Shown here one piece after another: positions 1 to 7,050 of a DNA stretch of 27,909 bases (positions within the stretch are counted from its first letter, which is position 1; each line of letters starts with the position of its first letter). The position numbers and the translations under genes were made by a program. Under the pieces are notes generated by a model. That model ran no database searches. It was not told where the DNA came from and worked only from the letters and a program-made list of their open reading frames with translations. This DNA comes from JAMIFN01 sp035906235 (GTDB lineage Bacteria; Pseudomonadota; Gammaproteobacteria; Burkholderiales; Burkholderiaceae_C): NCBI GenBank assembly GCA_035906235.1, contig JAMIFN010000021.1:1-27909 (forward strand), given 5' to 3'.

Positions 1-1060
1 CCTGCTGCAGTGCGTACAAGCCGCCGAACAACAATTGGCCGCCAACCCCAAGCCGCGTGGCTATTTGCCCATCGACGGCCTGGCTGCCTATGACAAGGGC
101 GTACAAAATCTGGTCTTCGGTGAAGGCAGCCCCATATTGCAAGACGGCCGTGTGGCCACGGTGCAAGCCATAGGCGGCACGGGCGGGCTGAAAGTCGGCG
201 CAGATTTGCTGAAAAAAATTAGCCCCCAGGCCAAAGTTCTGATTTCTGACCCGAGCTGGGAGAACCATCGCGCTATTTTCAATAACGCGGGGTTTGAGGT
301 TGATACCTACCCCTATTACGACGCCGCCAGCCGTGGCATCAACTTTGACGGCATGTTGGCCGCGCTAAAAGCCGCGCCGGCAGGCACCATCGTGCTGCTG
401 CACGCTTGCTGCCACAACCCCACGGGCTACGATTTAACGCCAGCGCAATGGGATCAAATCATTGCCGCCATTAAAGCGGGCAATTTGACGCCCTTCCTCG
501 ACATGGCCTACCAAGGTTTTGGCTTTGGCATCGAGCAAGACGGCGCGGTCATTGCCAAATTCGTAGCCGCAGAGCTCAACTTCTTGGTATCTACCTCGTT
601 TTCCAAGAGCTTTAGCCTCTACGGCGAGCGCGTCGGCGCACTCAGCGTGGTGTGTGCCGACAAAGACGAAACTGCCCGCGTGCTTTCGCAATTGAAAATC
701 TGCATCCGCACCAATTACAGCAACCCCCACACGCACGGCGCTACGGTGGTGGCAACGGTGCTCAACACCCCAGCCCTGCGCCAGCAATGGGAAGGCGAAT
801 TGGCGCAAATGCGCGAGCGCATCAAAGCCATGCGCACAGCTTTTGTCGAAAAATTAAAAGCCGCAGGCGTCACGCAAGACATGGGCTTCATCACCACGCA
901 AGTGGGCATGTTCAGCTACTCAGGCTTGTCTAAAGACCAAATGGTGCGCCTGCGCAATGAATTTGGCGTGTACGGCACCGACACCGGTCGCATGTGCGTA
1001 GCCGCGCTCAATGGCGGCAATATCGACTATGTCTGCGCCTCTATCGCGCAGGTTTTGTAA
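1..1060 (+). CDS. aspartate/aromatic amino acid aminotransferase (5' end cut by window)
   Basis: PLP-dependent class I aminotransferase (AspC/TyrB type) that moves amino groups between aspartate or aromatic amino acids and 2-oxoglutarate in the cytosol. The reading frame is open from base 2, so the TTG at 35 is not the real start. About 352 residues are visible, and roughly 45 N-terminal residues lie outside compared with the usual ~398. The family motifs are in order: the CHNPTG substrate-site segment near 412-430, the FLDMAYQGFG stretch (Asp and Tyr that contact the PLP ring) near 495-525, the SFSKSF segment with the Schiff-base Lys codon at 604-606, NYSNPHTHG near 715-740, and GRMCVAALN with the carboxylate-binding Arg codon at 988-990. 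The NYSNP pattern and size favour an aromatic/aspartate enzyme, but AspC and TyrB cannot be told apart here, so no symbol is given. Confidence 0.93.
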   Translation, partial: LLQCVQAAEQQLAANPKPRGYLPIDGLAAYDKGVQNLVFGEGSPILQDGRVATVQAIGGTGGLKVGADLLKKISPQAKVLISDPSWENHRAIFNNAGFEVDTYPYYDAASRGINFDGMLAALKAAPAGTIVLLHACCHNPTGYDLTPAQWDQIIAAIKAGNLTPFLDMAYQGFGFGIEQDGAVIAKFVAAELNFLVSTSFSKSFSLYGERVGALSVVCADKDETARVLSQLKICIRTNYSNPHTHGATVVATVLNTPALRQQWEGELAQMRERIKAMRTAFVEKLKAAGVTQDMGFITTQVGMFSYSGLSKDQMVRLRNEFGVYGTDTGRMCVAALNGGNIDYVCASIAQVL

Positions 1061-1083
1061 TTAAGCCTCGCGCGGGGCTGGCA

Positions 1084-1623
1084 GTGGCACTGCCCTCTAG
1101 CCTCAAACAAAGCAGATGGTGGCTGCGCCAGCTGGGGTTTTTCTGCACTTTGGCGCTGATCGTGCAAGGCGCCGCTTGGTGGCAGGCGCGCAGCGTGGTA
1201 CGCGGCACTGCACCCACCTTCGCCTTGCCCCTGGCGCTAGCCGTGCAGGGGCAAAACACCATCAGCCTAGATGCCTTTCGCACCCAGCACGCGGGGCGGC
1301 CGGTGCTGCTCTATTTTTGGGCGGAATGGTGCCCCGTTTGCAAAGTGCAGCAAAGCAGCCTCAATAGCCTGATGCCGGAGTTCCCCGTGCTGACCATCGC
1401 CACACAATCGGGCGATGCGGCTGCGGTGCAAAAAGTCTTGATTGTGCGCCAGCTGCCTTGGCTGACAGCGGTGGATCAGCAGGGCGCGCTCTGGCGCAGC
1501 TACGGTTTGCGCGGCGTACCCACCACCATCGTGCTGGATGCGCAGGGGCAAATCTCCAGCGTCAGCGTGGGCTATACCAGCGCGTGGTCGCTACGGCTCA
1601 AGCTGTGGTGGGCTGCTCGCTAA
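1084..1623 (+). CDS. membrane-anchored thioredoxin-like protein disulfide oxidoreductase (ScsD/TlpA type)
   Basis: Thioredoxin-fold protein probably acting in periplasmic thiol-disulfide exchange. The chosen GTG start at 1084 gives 179 residues. The frame is open further upstream, but that part overlaps the aminotransferase gene and has no sensible N-terminus. A basic N-terminus (SLKQSRWWLRQ) precedes one hydrophobic segment at about residues 17-34, so the catalytic domain should face the periplasm. The active site WAEWCPVCK has its two Cys codons at 1330-1332 and 1339-1341, and RGVPTT near 1510-1530 supplies the cis-proline loop. The WCPVC pattern matches the ScsD-like group (suppressor of copper sensitivity) better than DsbE, from memory. 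It lies 23 bp after the aminotransferase in the same direction. Its last 26 bp overlap the convergent lpxK. The start is uncertain. Confidence 0.8.
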   Translation: MALPSSLKQSRWWLRQLGFFCTLALIVQGAAWWQARSVVRGTAPTFALPLALAVQGQNTISLDAFRTQHAGRPVLLYFWAEWCPVCKVQQSSLNSLMPEFPVLTIATQSGDAAAVQKVLIVRQLPWLTAVDQQGALWRSYGLRGVPTTIVLDAQGQISSVSVGYTSAWSLRLKLWWAAR

Positions 1624-2683
1624 GAAGGGTCGCACTTGCGTCCAGGGCCGAAGCAAGAGCTGCATAAAACTCGGCGGGCAGGCTAATCTCTAGCGGTACA
1701 GCCAAGGCCTGCGGCGCTACTGCCCACAATTTCACCGCGTCTTTTTGCGTGCACAGCCAGGTCCATTGCTGCTGCGCCGCTGGCAAAGCCCGCCACCAGC
1801 CCGCTACATCGGCATGGTCAGGCAGCGCCACCGTTTGCTGTAACGCCAAAGCCTGCGTCCGTAAGCCAGCAAAAAACACGGCGGGCTGGGCTATGCCCGC
1901 CACTGCCGCCAAGGGGGCCTCGGTTCGCGCCGCCAAGGCTGGCAACCCGTAGCGCTGCCCCGCTGCGTCCAGGGCATAACTGGCCAATGCTCGCGTCACA
2001 GGCCAAGCCATCTGTTTGACCAAGCCAGCAGGTAAATCCTGGCCCGCGTACAGGTGCAAGGCCTGGGCGTTGCGCCGCGCATAAGGGTGCCAGGCTGGGC
2101 GCGGCCAGGGCTCGCGCAACATGCCTGCTGGCAGCAGCCAGCCATTGCCCTGCCCGCGGGCATCCCAAACCAAAATTTCCACATCCCGTGCTAGCGCCCA
2201 ATGCTGCAGACCATCGTCGCTGAGGACGATGTCGACGCCCGGGTGCGCCGCGCACAATGCCTGCAGCGCCGCCACGCGATCGGCCGCTACAAACACCGGG
2301 ACGCCGGTGTTTTGTGCAATCAAAAGGGCTTCATCGCCGGCCAAAGCCGCAGGCGTACTGGGCAGCACCGCCACGGGCAGCGCATGCTGCACCTGCCGGC
2401 CATAGCCGCGCGAAACCACCCCTGGCTGATAGCCCAAACTTTGCAGATGCTGCACCAGCGCCATCAGCACGGGGGTTTTACCCACGCCCCCAACCACCAT
2501 ATTGCCCACCACGATGATGGGGGGGCGCTGAAAAGCTGGGGTTGCGGCGATGGCAGAAGGTACAAAGCGCTGCGCCTTGCGCCTGAGCAAAAAACCGTAG
2601 AGCGCTGCGGCTGGGCGCAACCATTGCGCGGCCAAACCGCGCCGCTGCCAGGTGCGCAGAAAAAAAGCGTTCAGCCGCCCCAT
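1598..2683 (-). CDS. lpxK: tetraacyldisaccharide 4'-kinase LpxK
   Basis: Inner-membrane kinase that adds the 4'-phosphate to the tetraacyl disaccharide-1-phosphate lipid A precursor, using ATP, in the Raetz pathway. With the ATG at 2683 it has 361 residues, a little longer than E. coli LpxK (328). The start MGRLNAFFLRTWQRRG followed by a hydrophobic stretch with LYGFLLRR is typical of the family N-terminal helix. The Walker A segment VGNMVVGGVGKTP lies at about residues 59-71. The upstream TTG at 2728 would overlap exbD by 29 bp and adds a non-family N-terminus, so 2683 is preferred, although no clear Shine-Dalgarno is visible. It is the last gene of exbB-exbD-lpxK. Its 3' end overlaps the opposing oxidoreductase gene by 26 bp. 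The Trm112/kdsB genes that often follow lpxK in beta-proteobacteria are absent. Confidence 0.93.
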   Translation of the reverse strand: MGRLNAFFLRTWQRRGLAAQWLRPAAALYGFLLRRKAQRFVPSAIAATPAFQRPPIIVVGNMVVGGVGKTPVLMALVQHLQSLGYQPGVVSRGYGRQVQHALPVAVLPSTPAALAGDEALLIAQNTGVPVFVAADRVAALQALCAAHPGVDIVLSDDGLQHWALARDVEILVWDARGQGNGWLLPAGMLREPWPRPAWHPYARRNAQALHLYAGQDLPAGLVKQMAWPVTRALASYALDAAGQRYGLPALAARTEAPLAAVAGIAQPAVFFAGLRTQALALQQTVALPDHADVAGWWRALPAAQQQWTWLCTQKDAVKLWAVAPQALAVPLEISLPAEFYAALASALDASATLLSEQPTTA

Positions 2684-2699
2684 GCGTGTGACGACAGAT

Positions 2700-3119
2700 T
2701 TATTTTTTGCCGCTGGGTTTGGCGGCAAAAGTGATGCGCCCTAAGCCCACGCTTTGCGCGGCCTCCATCACGCTGATCACCGATTGGTGTGGCGCCATGG
2801 CATCGGCGCTGATGATGATGACGGCCTCTTTATTGCCTTGCGCGACGCCTTGCAAAGCCGTCGCCAAAAACTCAACGCTGCGCCCGGTTTGCGCCTCGTC
2901 GTTGATCCAGTAGCTGCCTTCGCTAGAGATTTTGACGATGATTTCGTTGGGATAATTTTTCTGCGCCTCCGTGTCAGCCACGGGCAGTTTGAGCTCCACC
3001 TCGGTGAATTTGGTGAAGCTGGTGGTCAGCATCAAAAAGATCAGCACCACCAAGAGCACATCAATAAAAGGGATGAGATTGATCTCAGGCTCGTGGTGCT
3101 GGCGTTTGCGAAAATTCAT
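2700..3119 (-). CDS. exbD: biopolymer transport protein ExbD
   Basis: Subunit of the proton-driven ExbB/ExbD (TolQ/TolR-like) motor that energises TonB-type transducers. The 139-residue protein has a short basic cytoplasmic N-terminus (MNFRKRQHHE), a single membrane segment at about residues 14-36 and a periplasmic domain. The segment NLIPFIDVLLVVLIF carries the key membrane Asp at residue 20, equivalent to the proton-path Asp of ExbD/TolR. The length is normal. It lies 35 bp downstream of exbB, and lpxK starts 16 bp after its stop, so co-transcription is likely. Fusion of an ExbBD motor to an lpxK operon is usual in beta-proteobacteria (recalled). Confidence 0.94.
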   Translation of the reverse strand: MNFRKRQHHEPEINLIPFIDVLLVVLIFLMLTTSFTKFTEVELKLPVADTEAQKNYPNEIIVKISSEGSYWINDEAQTGRSVEFLATALQGVAQGNKEAVIIISADAMAPHQSVISVMEAAQSVGLGRITFAAKPSGKK

Positions 3120-3154
3120 GGCTCGCGTCCTCTGCGGTGCTTAGGGCGCCGCGC

Positions 3155-3784
3155 TTATTTGCGCAGGGTGTTGAGGTGGCGGTAGAACTGCTCGCTGGCC
3201 AGTTCCATCTGAATCAAGAAGTCATCCACGCGAGCGCGGAAAAACTTCCAGGCGATCAGCGCAGGAATGGCCACAATCAAACCAAAGGCGGTGTTGTAGA
3301 GCGCAATCGAAATACCGTGCGCCAGCTGCACCGGGTTGCTGCCCATGCCGGTTGCGCCTTGAGCCGCAAAAATCTCAATCATGCCGATGACCGTGCCGAG
3401 CAGCCCAAACAAAGGCCCCAGCGCTGAAATCGTGCCCAATGCGGTCAAAAACTTCTCCATGCGGTGCGAAACGCTGCGCCCCGTCACCTCCATGGCGGCA
3501 CGCAACTCGTCTTCGCCTATGCGCGGGTTGGTGGCGATTTGGCGCATGCCATTAGCCAGCACTTCGCCCAAAAGCGAGTTCTGTTCCAGCTGTTTCAAAA
3601 TCTCGCCCGAGGGCACGGCATTGCGCGAAACTGCAATGGCTTCGTCCACCAAATTGGCGGGCACGATTTTCTCGGTACGCAAATTCACCGCGCGCTCAAT
3701 GATGAAAGCCAAGGCCAAAATGGAACACAAAATCAGCGGATAAATCGGCCAACCCGCAGCACTGATGACTTCAAACAAACTCAA
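3155..3784 (-). CDS. exbB: MotA/TolQ/ExbB proton channel family protein ExbB
   Basis: Proton-channel subunit of the ExbB/ExbD energy-transducing complex in the inner membrane. The 209 residues contain three predicted membrane segments, at about 11-32, 115-139 and 155-178. The second contains the glycine-rich LGPLFGLLGTVIGMI typical of MotA/TolQ/ExbB, followed by MSLFEV-type family features at the N-terminus (SLFEVISAAGWPIYP). Translation appears to begin at a TTG (3782-3784): GGAG lies about six bases upstream on the coding strand, and the protein aligns in memory with family members from that first residue. It is the first gene of exbB-exbD-lpxK. A dispersed repeat and the ETF-QO terminator lie in the 146 bp upstream, so the operon promoter must sit in or beside the repeat, or read-through occurs. 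Confidence 0.94.
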   Translation of the reverse strand: MSLFEVISAAGWPIYPLILCSILALAFIIERAVNLRTEKIVPANLVDEAIAVSRNAVPSGEILKQLEQNSLLGEVLANGMRQIATNPRIGEDELRAAMEVTGRSVSHRMEKFLTALGTISALGPLFGLLGTVIGMIEIFAAQGATGMGSNPVQLAHGISIALYNTAFGLIVAIPALIAWKFFRARVDDFLIQMELASEQFYRHLNTLRK

Positions 3785-3807
3785 GACCGTCTCCTTTAAG
3801 GATTTTT

Positions 3808-3859
3808 GCTATTAAAAGCATAGCTGCTCAGGCAGGTTTTTCGGCCTAAAACACCAAAA
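3808..3859 (+). repeat. dispersed repeat copy R1
   Basis: Repeat of the ATAGCT family. The core starts ATAGCTGCTCAGGCAGG at 3820, followed by TTTTTCGGCCTAAAAC and CCAAAA. GCTAT at 3808-3812 pairs with ATAGC at 3820-3824 as a small hairpin. Further short stems are CTGC/GCAG and GTTTT/AAAAC. It lies between the ETF-QO terminator and exbB and is close to the family consensus. Confidence 0.85.
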
Positions 3860-3892
3860 GTATGCCTAAAAATACCTGCCAAATTGTAGAAC

Positions 3893-3916
3893 GAAAAAGC
3901 CCGCTCTAGCGGGCTT
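3893..3916 (-). terminator. Rho-independent terminator of ETF-QO gene
   Basis: A perfect 8-bp stem, AAGCCCGC (3897-3904) and GCGGGCTT (3909-3916), with loop TCTA is followed on the minus strand by a run of T. It begins 15 bp after the ETF-QO stop and separates that gene from exbB. Confidence 0.85.
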
Positions 3917-3930
3917 ACGGCGTGAGGTTT

Positions 3931-5637
3931 TTACATCGAACCGTAGTTGGGGCCACCGCCGCCCTCAGGCGCAACCCAAACGATGTTTTGCGTGGGGTCT
4001 TTGATGTCGCAGGTTTTGCAGTGTACGCAGTTTTGCGCGTTGATCTGCAAGCGCTGCGCGCCGCCGCCTTTTTCCTCATCAGCCACAAACTCGTACACCC
4101 CAGCCGGGCAAAAGCGTTGCTCGGGGCCGGCGTAGGTAGAAAGGTTCACCCGCACCGGCACGCTGGCGTCTTTGAGTGTGAGGTGACTAGGCTGGTTTTC
4201 AGAGTGGTTGGTGTTGCTGACAAAAACGCTAGAGAGTTTGTCAAAAGTCAGCTTGCCATCGGGTTTGGGGTAGGCGATGGGCGTGCATTCTGAGGCCGGT
4301 TTGAGGCAGGCGTGATCGGGCTTGTCATTGTGCAAGGTGTAGGGCACATGGCCGCGCAGCAGCACTTGTTCAAAACCGTTCATGATGGTGGCGGTAATCA
4401 GGCCTTTTTTGAACCAGTTTTTGAAGTTGCGCGAGCTGTTGAGCTCTTTGTAGAGCCAGCTTTCTTCAAAGGCTTCGGGGTAGGCTGTTAATTCATCTTG
4501 GCTGCGGCCTGCTGCCAAGGCCTCGAATGCGGCCTCGGCGCAAAGCATGCCTGACTTCATGGCGGCGTGGCTGCCTTTGATGCGGCTGACATTCAGATAA
4601 CCCGCATCGCAACCGATGAGCGCGCCGCCTGGGAATACGGTTTTGGGCAGGCTATTGATGCCGCCTGCCGCAATAGCGCGCGCGCCGTAAGACAGGCGTT
4701 TGCCATGGGCAATGCCGTGGGCTTCGTCGCCCTCTAAATACCAGCGGATATTGGGGTGAGTCTTCCAGCGTTGGAATTCTTCAAAGGGGCTGAGATAGGG
4801 GTTGCTGTAGTTCAAGCCCGTGATAAAGCCCAGATAGACTTTGTTTTCAGGTGCGTGGTAGAGGAAAGCGCCGCCGTAAGTGTCGTTCTCCATAGGCCAG
4901 CCTGCGGTGTGTACCACCAGACCTGGCTCGTGGCGTGCGGGGTCGATTTCCCACACTTCTTTGATGCCGATACCGTAGGTTTGTGGGTCGCTATTGGCAT
5001 CCAAATTAAATTTGGCAATCAGCTGGCGCCCCAATTGGCCGCGTGCGCCTTCGGCAAAAATCGTGTATTTGCCCAGCAGCTCCATGCCCAGCTGGAAGTC
5101 GCCAGTAGGTTCGCCCTCTTTGCTAACCCCCATATTGCCCGTGGCCACACCTTTGACGCGGCCTTGTTCGTCATACAAGACTTCAGCAGCAGCAAAGCCG
5201 GGGAAAATTTCTACGCCCAGCTCTTCAGCTTGGCCAGCCAACCAGCGCGTGACTTCCCCCAAGCTGGCAATGTAATTGCCGTGGTTGTGCAGCGATTTGG
5301 GCAACAGAAAATTGGGCGTGCGAATCGCGCCTTTTTCGCTCAAAAACAGCATGGCGTCATCGGTGACGGGCTGATTCAAAGGCGCGCCTTTTTCTTTCCA
5401 GTCAGGAAAAAGCTCGCTTATCGCTTTGGGGTCAATCACCGCGCCAGAGAGGATGTGCGCGCCTGGCTCTGAGCCTTTTTCTAGCACGACGACCGACACA
5501 TCTTGGCCTTTTTCGGCTGCCAATTGTTTGATGCGTATCGCTGCAGACAGGCCGCCTGGGCCACCACCGACGATGACCACATCGTATTCCATGGATTCGC
5601 GTGGGCCGAACTGGGCAAGGATTTCGTCTTGGGTCAT
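3931..5637 (-). CDS. electron transfer flavoprotein:ubiquinone oxidoreductase (ETF-QO)
   Basis: Membrane-bound flavo-iron-sulfur enzyme that passes electrons from reduced ETF (fatty acid and amino acid dehydrogenation) to ubiquinone. The 568 residues start MTQDEILAQFGPRESMEYDVV. The FAD-binding Rossmann motif GGGPGG is at 24-29, followed by an acidic residue in VVVLEKG. The central part contains YGIGIKEVWEI and the NYSNPYLSPFEEFQRWK segment typical of ETF-QO. The C-terminal ferredoxin-like part has four cysteines for a 4Fe-4S cluster, at about 510, 537, 540 and 543 (FCPAGVYEF and CVHCKTCDIKDP). The length is normal for bacterial members. The start has GGGA about six bases upstream. The gene is monocistronic, with a terminator after it and a perfect palindrome about 40 bp before it. 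Confidence 0.96.
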   Translation of the reverse strand: MTQDEILAQFGPRESMEYDVVIVGGGPGGLSAAIRIKQLAAEKGQDVSVVVLEKGSEPGAHILSGAVIDPKAISELFPDWKEKGAPLNQPVTDDAMLFLSEKGAIRTPNFLLPKSLHNHGNYIASLGEVTRWLAGQAEELGVEIFPGFAAAEVLYDEQGRVKGVATGNMGVSKEGEPTGDFQLGMELLGKYTIFAEGARGQLGRQLIAKFNLDANSDPQTYGIGIKEVWEIDPARHEPGLVVHTAGWPMENDTYGGAFLYHAPENKVYLGFITGLNYSNPYLSPFEEFQRWKTHPNIRWYLEGDEAHGIAHGKRLSYGARAIAAGGINSLPKTVFPGGALIGCDAGYLNVSRIKGSHAAMKSGMLCAEAAFEALAAGRSQDELTAYPEAFEESWLYKELNSSRNFKNWFKKGLITATIMNGFEQVLLRGHVPYTLHNDKPDHACLKPASECTPIAYPKPDGKLTFDKLSSVFVSNTNHSENQPSHLTLKDASVPVRVNLSTYAGPEQRFCPAGVYEFVADEEKGGGAQRLQINAQNCVHCKTCDIKDPTQNIVWVAPEGGGGPNYGSM

Positions 5638-5850
5638 GGGCTATCCCTTTGTTTTGGTAGGTAAAAAACTAAAGCGCCTGATTGTAATCAGGCTAGCAGC
5701 CTCACTCTGCCCTTATGTGGACTAGCGCAAACCCTAAAAGCTCGCAAGCCAACAGCGCTCGATGATGAAGACTACTTGCCGCGCCCCTCTACTTTGCGCT
5801 AAAGTGCACACCTCTTTTCAACCGCTTTCCCACTGTTTTACCGTCATGCC
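5638..5850. promoter_or_regulatory. divergent intergenic region between ETF-QO and merR genes
   Basis: A 213-bp region that must hold both promoters. For merR, TTGCCG at 5776-5781 and TAAAGT at 5800-5805 are 18 bp apart and form a weak sigma70 candidate. For ETF-QO, the minus-strand hexamer TACAAT lies inside the palindrome at 5676-5693, but no good -35 is visible. Promoter calls are weak and based only on hexamer matching. Confidence 0.35.
5676..5693. promoter_or_regulatory. perfect inverted repeat, candidate operator before ETF-QO
   Basis: GCCTGATTGTAATCAGGC has two perfect 8-bp arms around a GT centre. It lies 39-56 bp upstream of the ETF-QO start, is AT-rich in the middle and has no T-run, so it looks more like a dimeric repressor site (TetR or GntR style) than a terminator. 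A possible -10 (TACAAT on the minus strand) falls inside it. The regulator is unknown. Confidence 0.4.
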
Positions 5851-6294
5851 GTGAGCGATTTTCCTGAAATCCCTGCAAAGCGCTATTTCACTATCGGTGA
5901 AGTGGGAGAATTGTGCCGTGTCAAGCCTCATGTATTGCGCTACTGGGAGCAAGAGTTTGCGCAACTCAAACCCATCAAGCGGCGCGGCAATCGCCGCTAT
6001 TACCAATACCATGAGGTATCGATGGTGCGCCGTATTCGCGAGCTACTCTATGAACACGGCTACACCATCAGCGGTGCCCGCAATCAGTTGGACGCGGCAG
6101 AAAATGCCTCTGCTTGGACCGTAGGCCCAGAAAGTGGACAACTGGCCGCAATAGGCAATATACAGACGGCCATGCCGCCCGCTCTCAGACAGCCCGACAC
6201 CCCAGAGCTTATCCAACAAGATGCGGGGGCATGGAGTAACCTTCAAATACTTCGTCGCGAGCTGCATACCATTCGTCAGTTGCTAGTGGCATAA
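5851..6294 (+). CDS. MerR family transcriptional regulator
   Basis: Small DNA-binding protein of 147 residues. The N-terminal winged-helix domain (about residues 8-78) begins KRYFTIGEVGELCRVKPHVL and continues RYWEQEFAQLKPIKRRGNRR, the typical MerR HTH and first wing. The C-terminal part is short and low in conserved residues, with no Cys ligands for a metal, so an effector cannot be named. Translation starts at GTG 5851. The ATG at 5846 is in another frame. In most beta-proteobacteria this protein is encoded just after ihfA in the pheST operon (recalled). Here ihfA is absent and the gene is divergent from ETF-QO. It is convergent with rpmE2 through a shared terminator. Confidence 0.9.
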   Translation: MSDFPEIPAKRYFTIGEVGELCRVKPHVLRYWEQEFAQLKPIKRRGNRRYYQYHEVSMVRRIRELLYEHGYTISGARNQLDAAENASAWTVGPESGQLAAIGNIQTAMPPALRQPDTPELIQQDAGAWSNLQILRRELHTIRQLLVA

Positions 6295-6305
6295 CCCCCA
6301 GGCTC

Positions 6306-6350
6306 CGCACAAACAAAAAAGCCCAGCGCTGCTGGACTTTTTGCTGTGCG
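6306..6350. terminator. bidirectional terminator between merR and rpmE2
   Basis: The stem AGCCCAGC / GCTGGACT around 6320-6338 has one mismatch on the plus strand and a G-U pair on the minus strand. It is flanked by A- and T-runs on both sides, so it can work in either direction. Outer arms CGCACA (6306-6311) and TGTGCG (6345-6350) extend it. It lies between convergent genes. Confidence 0.8.
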
Positions 6351-6366
6351 TAAAACGCCAAGATGT

Positions 6367-6627
6367 TTACTTCTTAATGCTGGGCATATTGGCAAACTTG
6401 TTGCGGAATTTCTCCACGCGACCACCCATCGTATCCACAGATTTCTGCGTACCTGTGTAGAAAGGGTGGGTTTCGCTAGATGTGTCTAGTTTGAACAAAG
6501 GCAGCTCGCGGCCGTCAACAGTGATGGTCTCTTTGGTGTTGGCGCAAGAGCGCGTGATGATTTTGGACTCGTTGCTCATGTCCATAAAACATACGTCGCG
6601 GTAATTGGGGTGAATGCCTGCTTTCAT
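6367..6627 (-). CDS. rpmE2: 50S ribosomal protein L31 type B
   Basis: Large-subunit ribosomal protein of 86 residues. It matches the type B (YkgM-like, zinc-independent) form: MKAGIHPNYRDVCFMDMSN at the start, a middle DTSSETHPFYTGTQK, and the C-terminal GRVEKFRNKF. It lacks the four-Cys zinc site of the C+ type, with only two isolated Cys at 13 and 28. The start has GGAG upstream on the coding strand. Type B forms often replace the zinc form under zinc limitation through Zur, but no Zur-like palindrome was recognised here. On the minus strand GATAAT preceded by TGC (around 6709-6717) is a possible extended -10. Confidence 0.95.
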   Translation of the reverse strand: MKAGIHPNYRDVCFMDMSNESKIITRSCANTKETITVDGRELPLFKLDTSSETHPFYTGTQKSVDTMGGRVEKFRNKFANMPSIKK

Positions 6628-7050
6628 AGCGAAACTCCTAGCGTTTTGGTAGCCGCAGGCGATGCCCTATGCACGCACTGTACTTTCCAGAAATTTATAA
6701 AACGCGCGATTATCGCATGCTTTCTCTATCAGTAGCCGCCAGCTAGCAGACAAAACAACTCGCGCGCCTCTAGAGCCTTTGACGATGCTGGCGCCTTAGG
6801 AGGTGCCGCACAAGCCCCTTTCGGCTATGGCATCTCTCTATCAGGCGGGCTGCTTTGTTCAAAAAACTCACCAAAACGCCCGCTATGGCTTTCCCATCAA
6901 ACGAGCCATGATGGACGCTATGGTGAGTTTCTCTGGCCTGGGAATTTTTCTCATGAAAGCATATGACCTTTCCCCAAGAAGGCACACGCTGAGACTTAGA
7001 ATAGCGCCTCAAGCAAACCCCTTAAAAATACACTACCGGAGCTTGTCCCT
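6628..7050. other. 423-bp gap between rpmE2 and pyrH
   Basis: No convincing gene. It must hold the divergent rpmE2 and pyrH promoters. It contains an imperfect hairpin at 6864-6930 and a TAGAAT hexamer at 6997-7002 that could be a pyrH -10, although no good -35 was found. The short ORFs in it (6803-7054 plus, 6770-7012 minus) resemble nothing known. The rpsB-tsf genes that normally precede pyrH are not here. Confidence 0.6.
6864..6930. repeat. long imperfect inverted repeat (67 nt hairpin)
   Basis: Arms 6864-6890 and 6904-6930 match at 21 of 27 positions, with a 13-nt loop. The outer 10 bp (AAACTCACCA) and the inner 6 bp (ATGGCT) are perfect. No T-run follows, so it is not a standard terminator. 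It could be a structured leader, a small RNA or a decayed small mobile repeat. Confidence 0.6.

Noticed and set aside
4756..5472. 238-codon plus-strand ORF inside the ETF-QO gene
   Set aside because: Opposite-strand shadow of a strongly supported gene; no motif.
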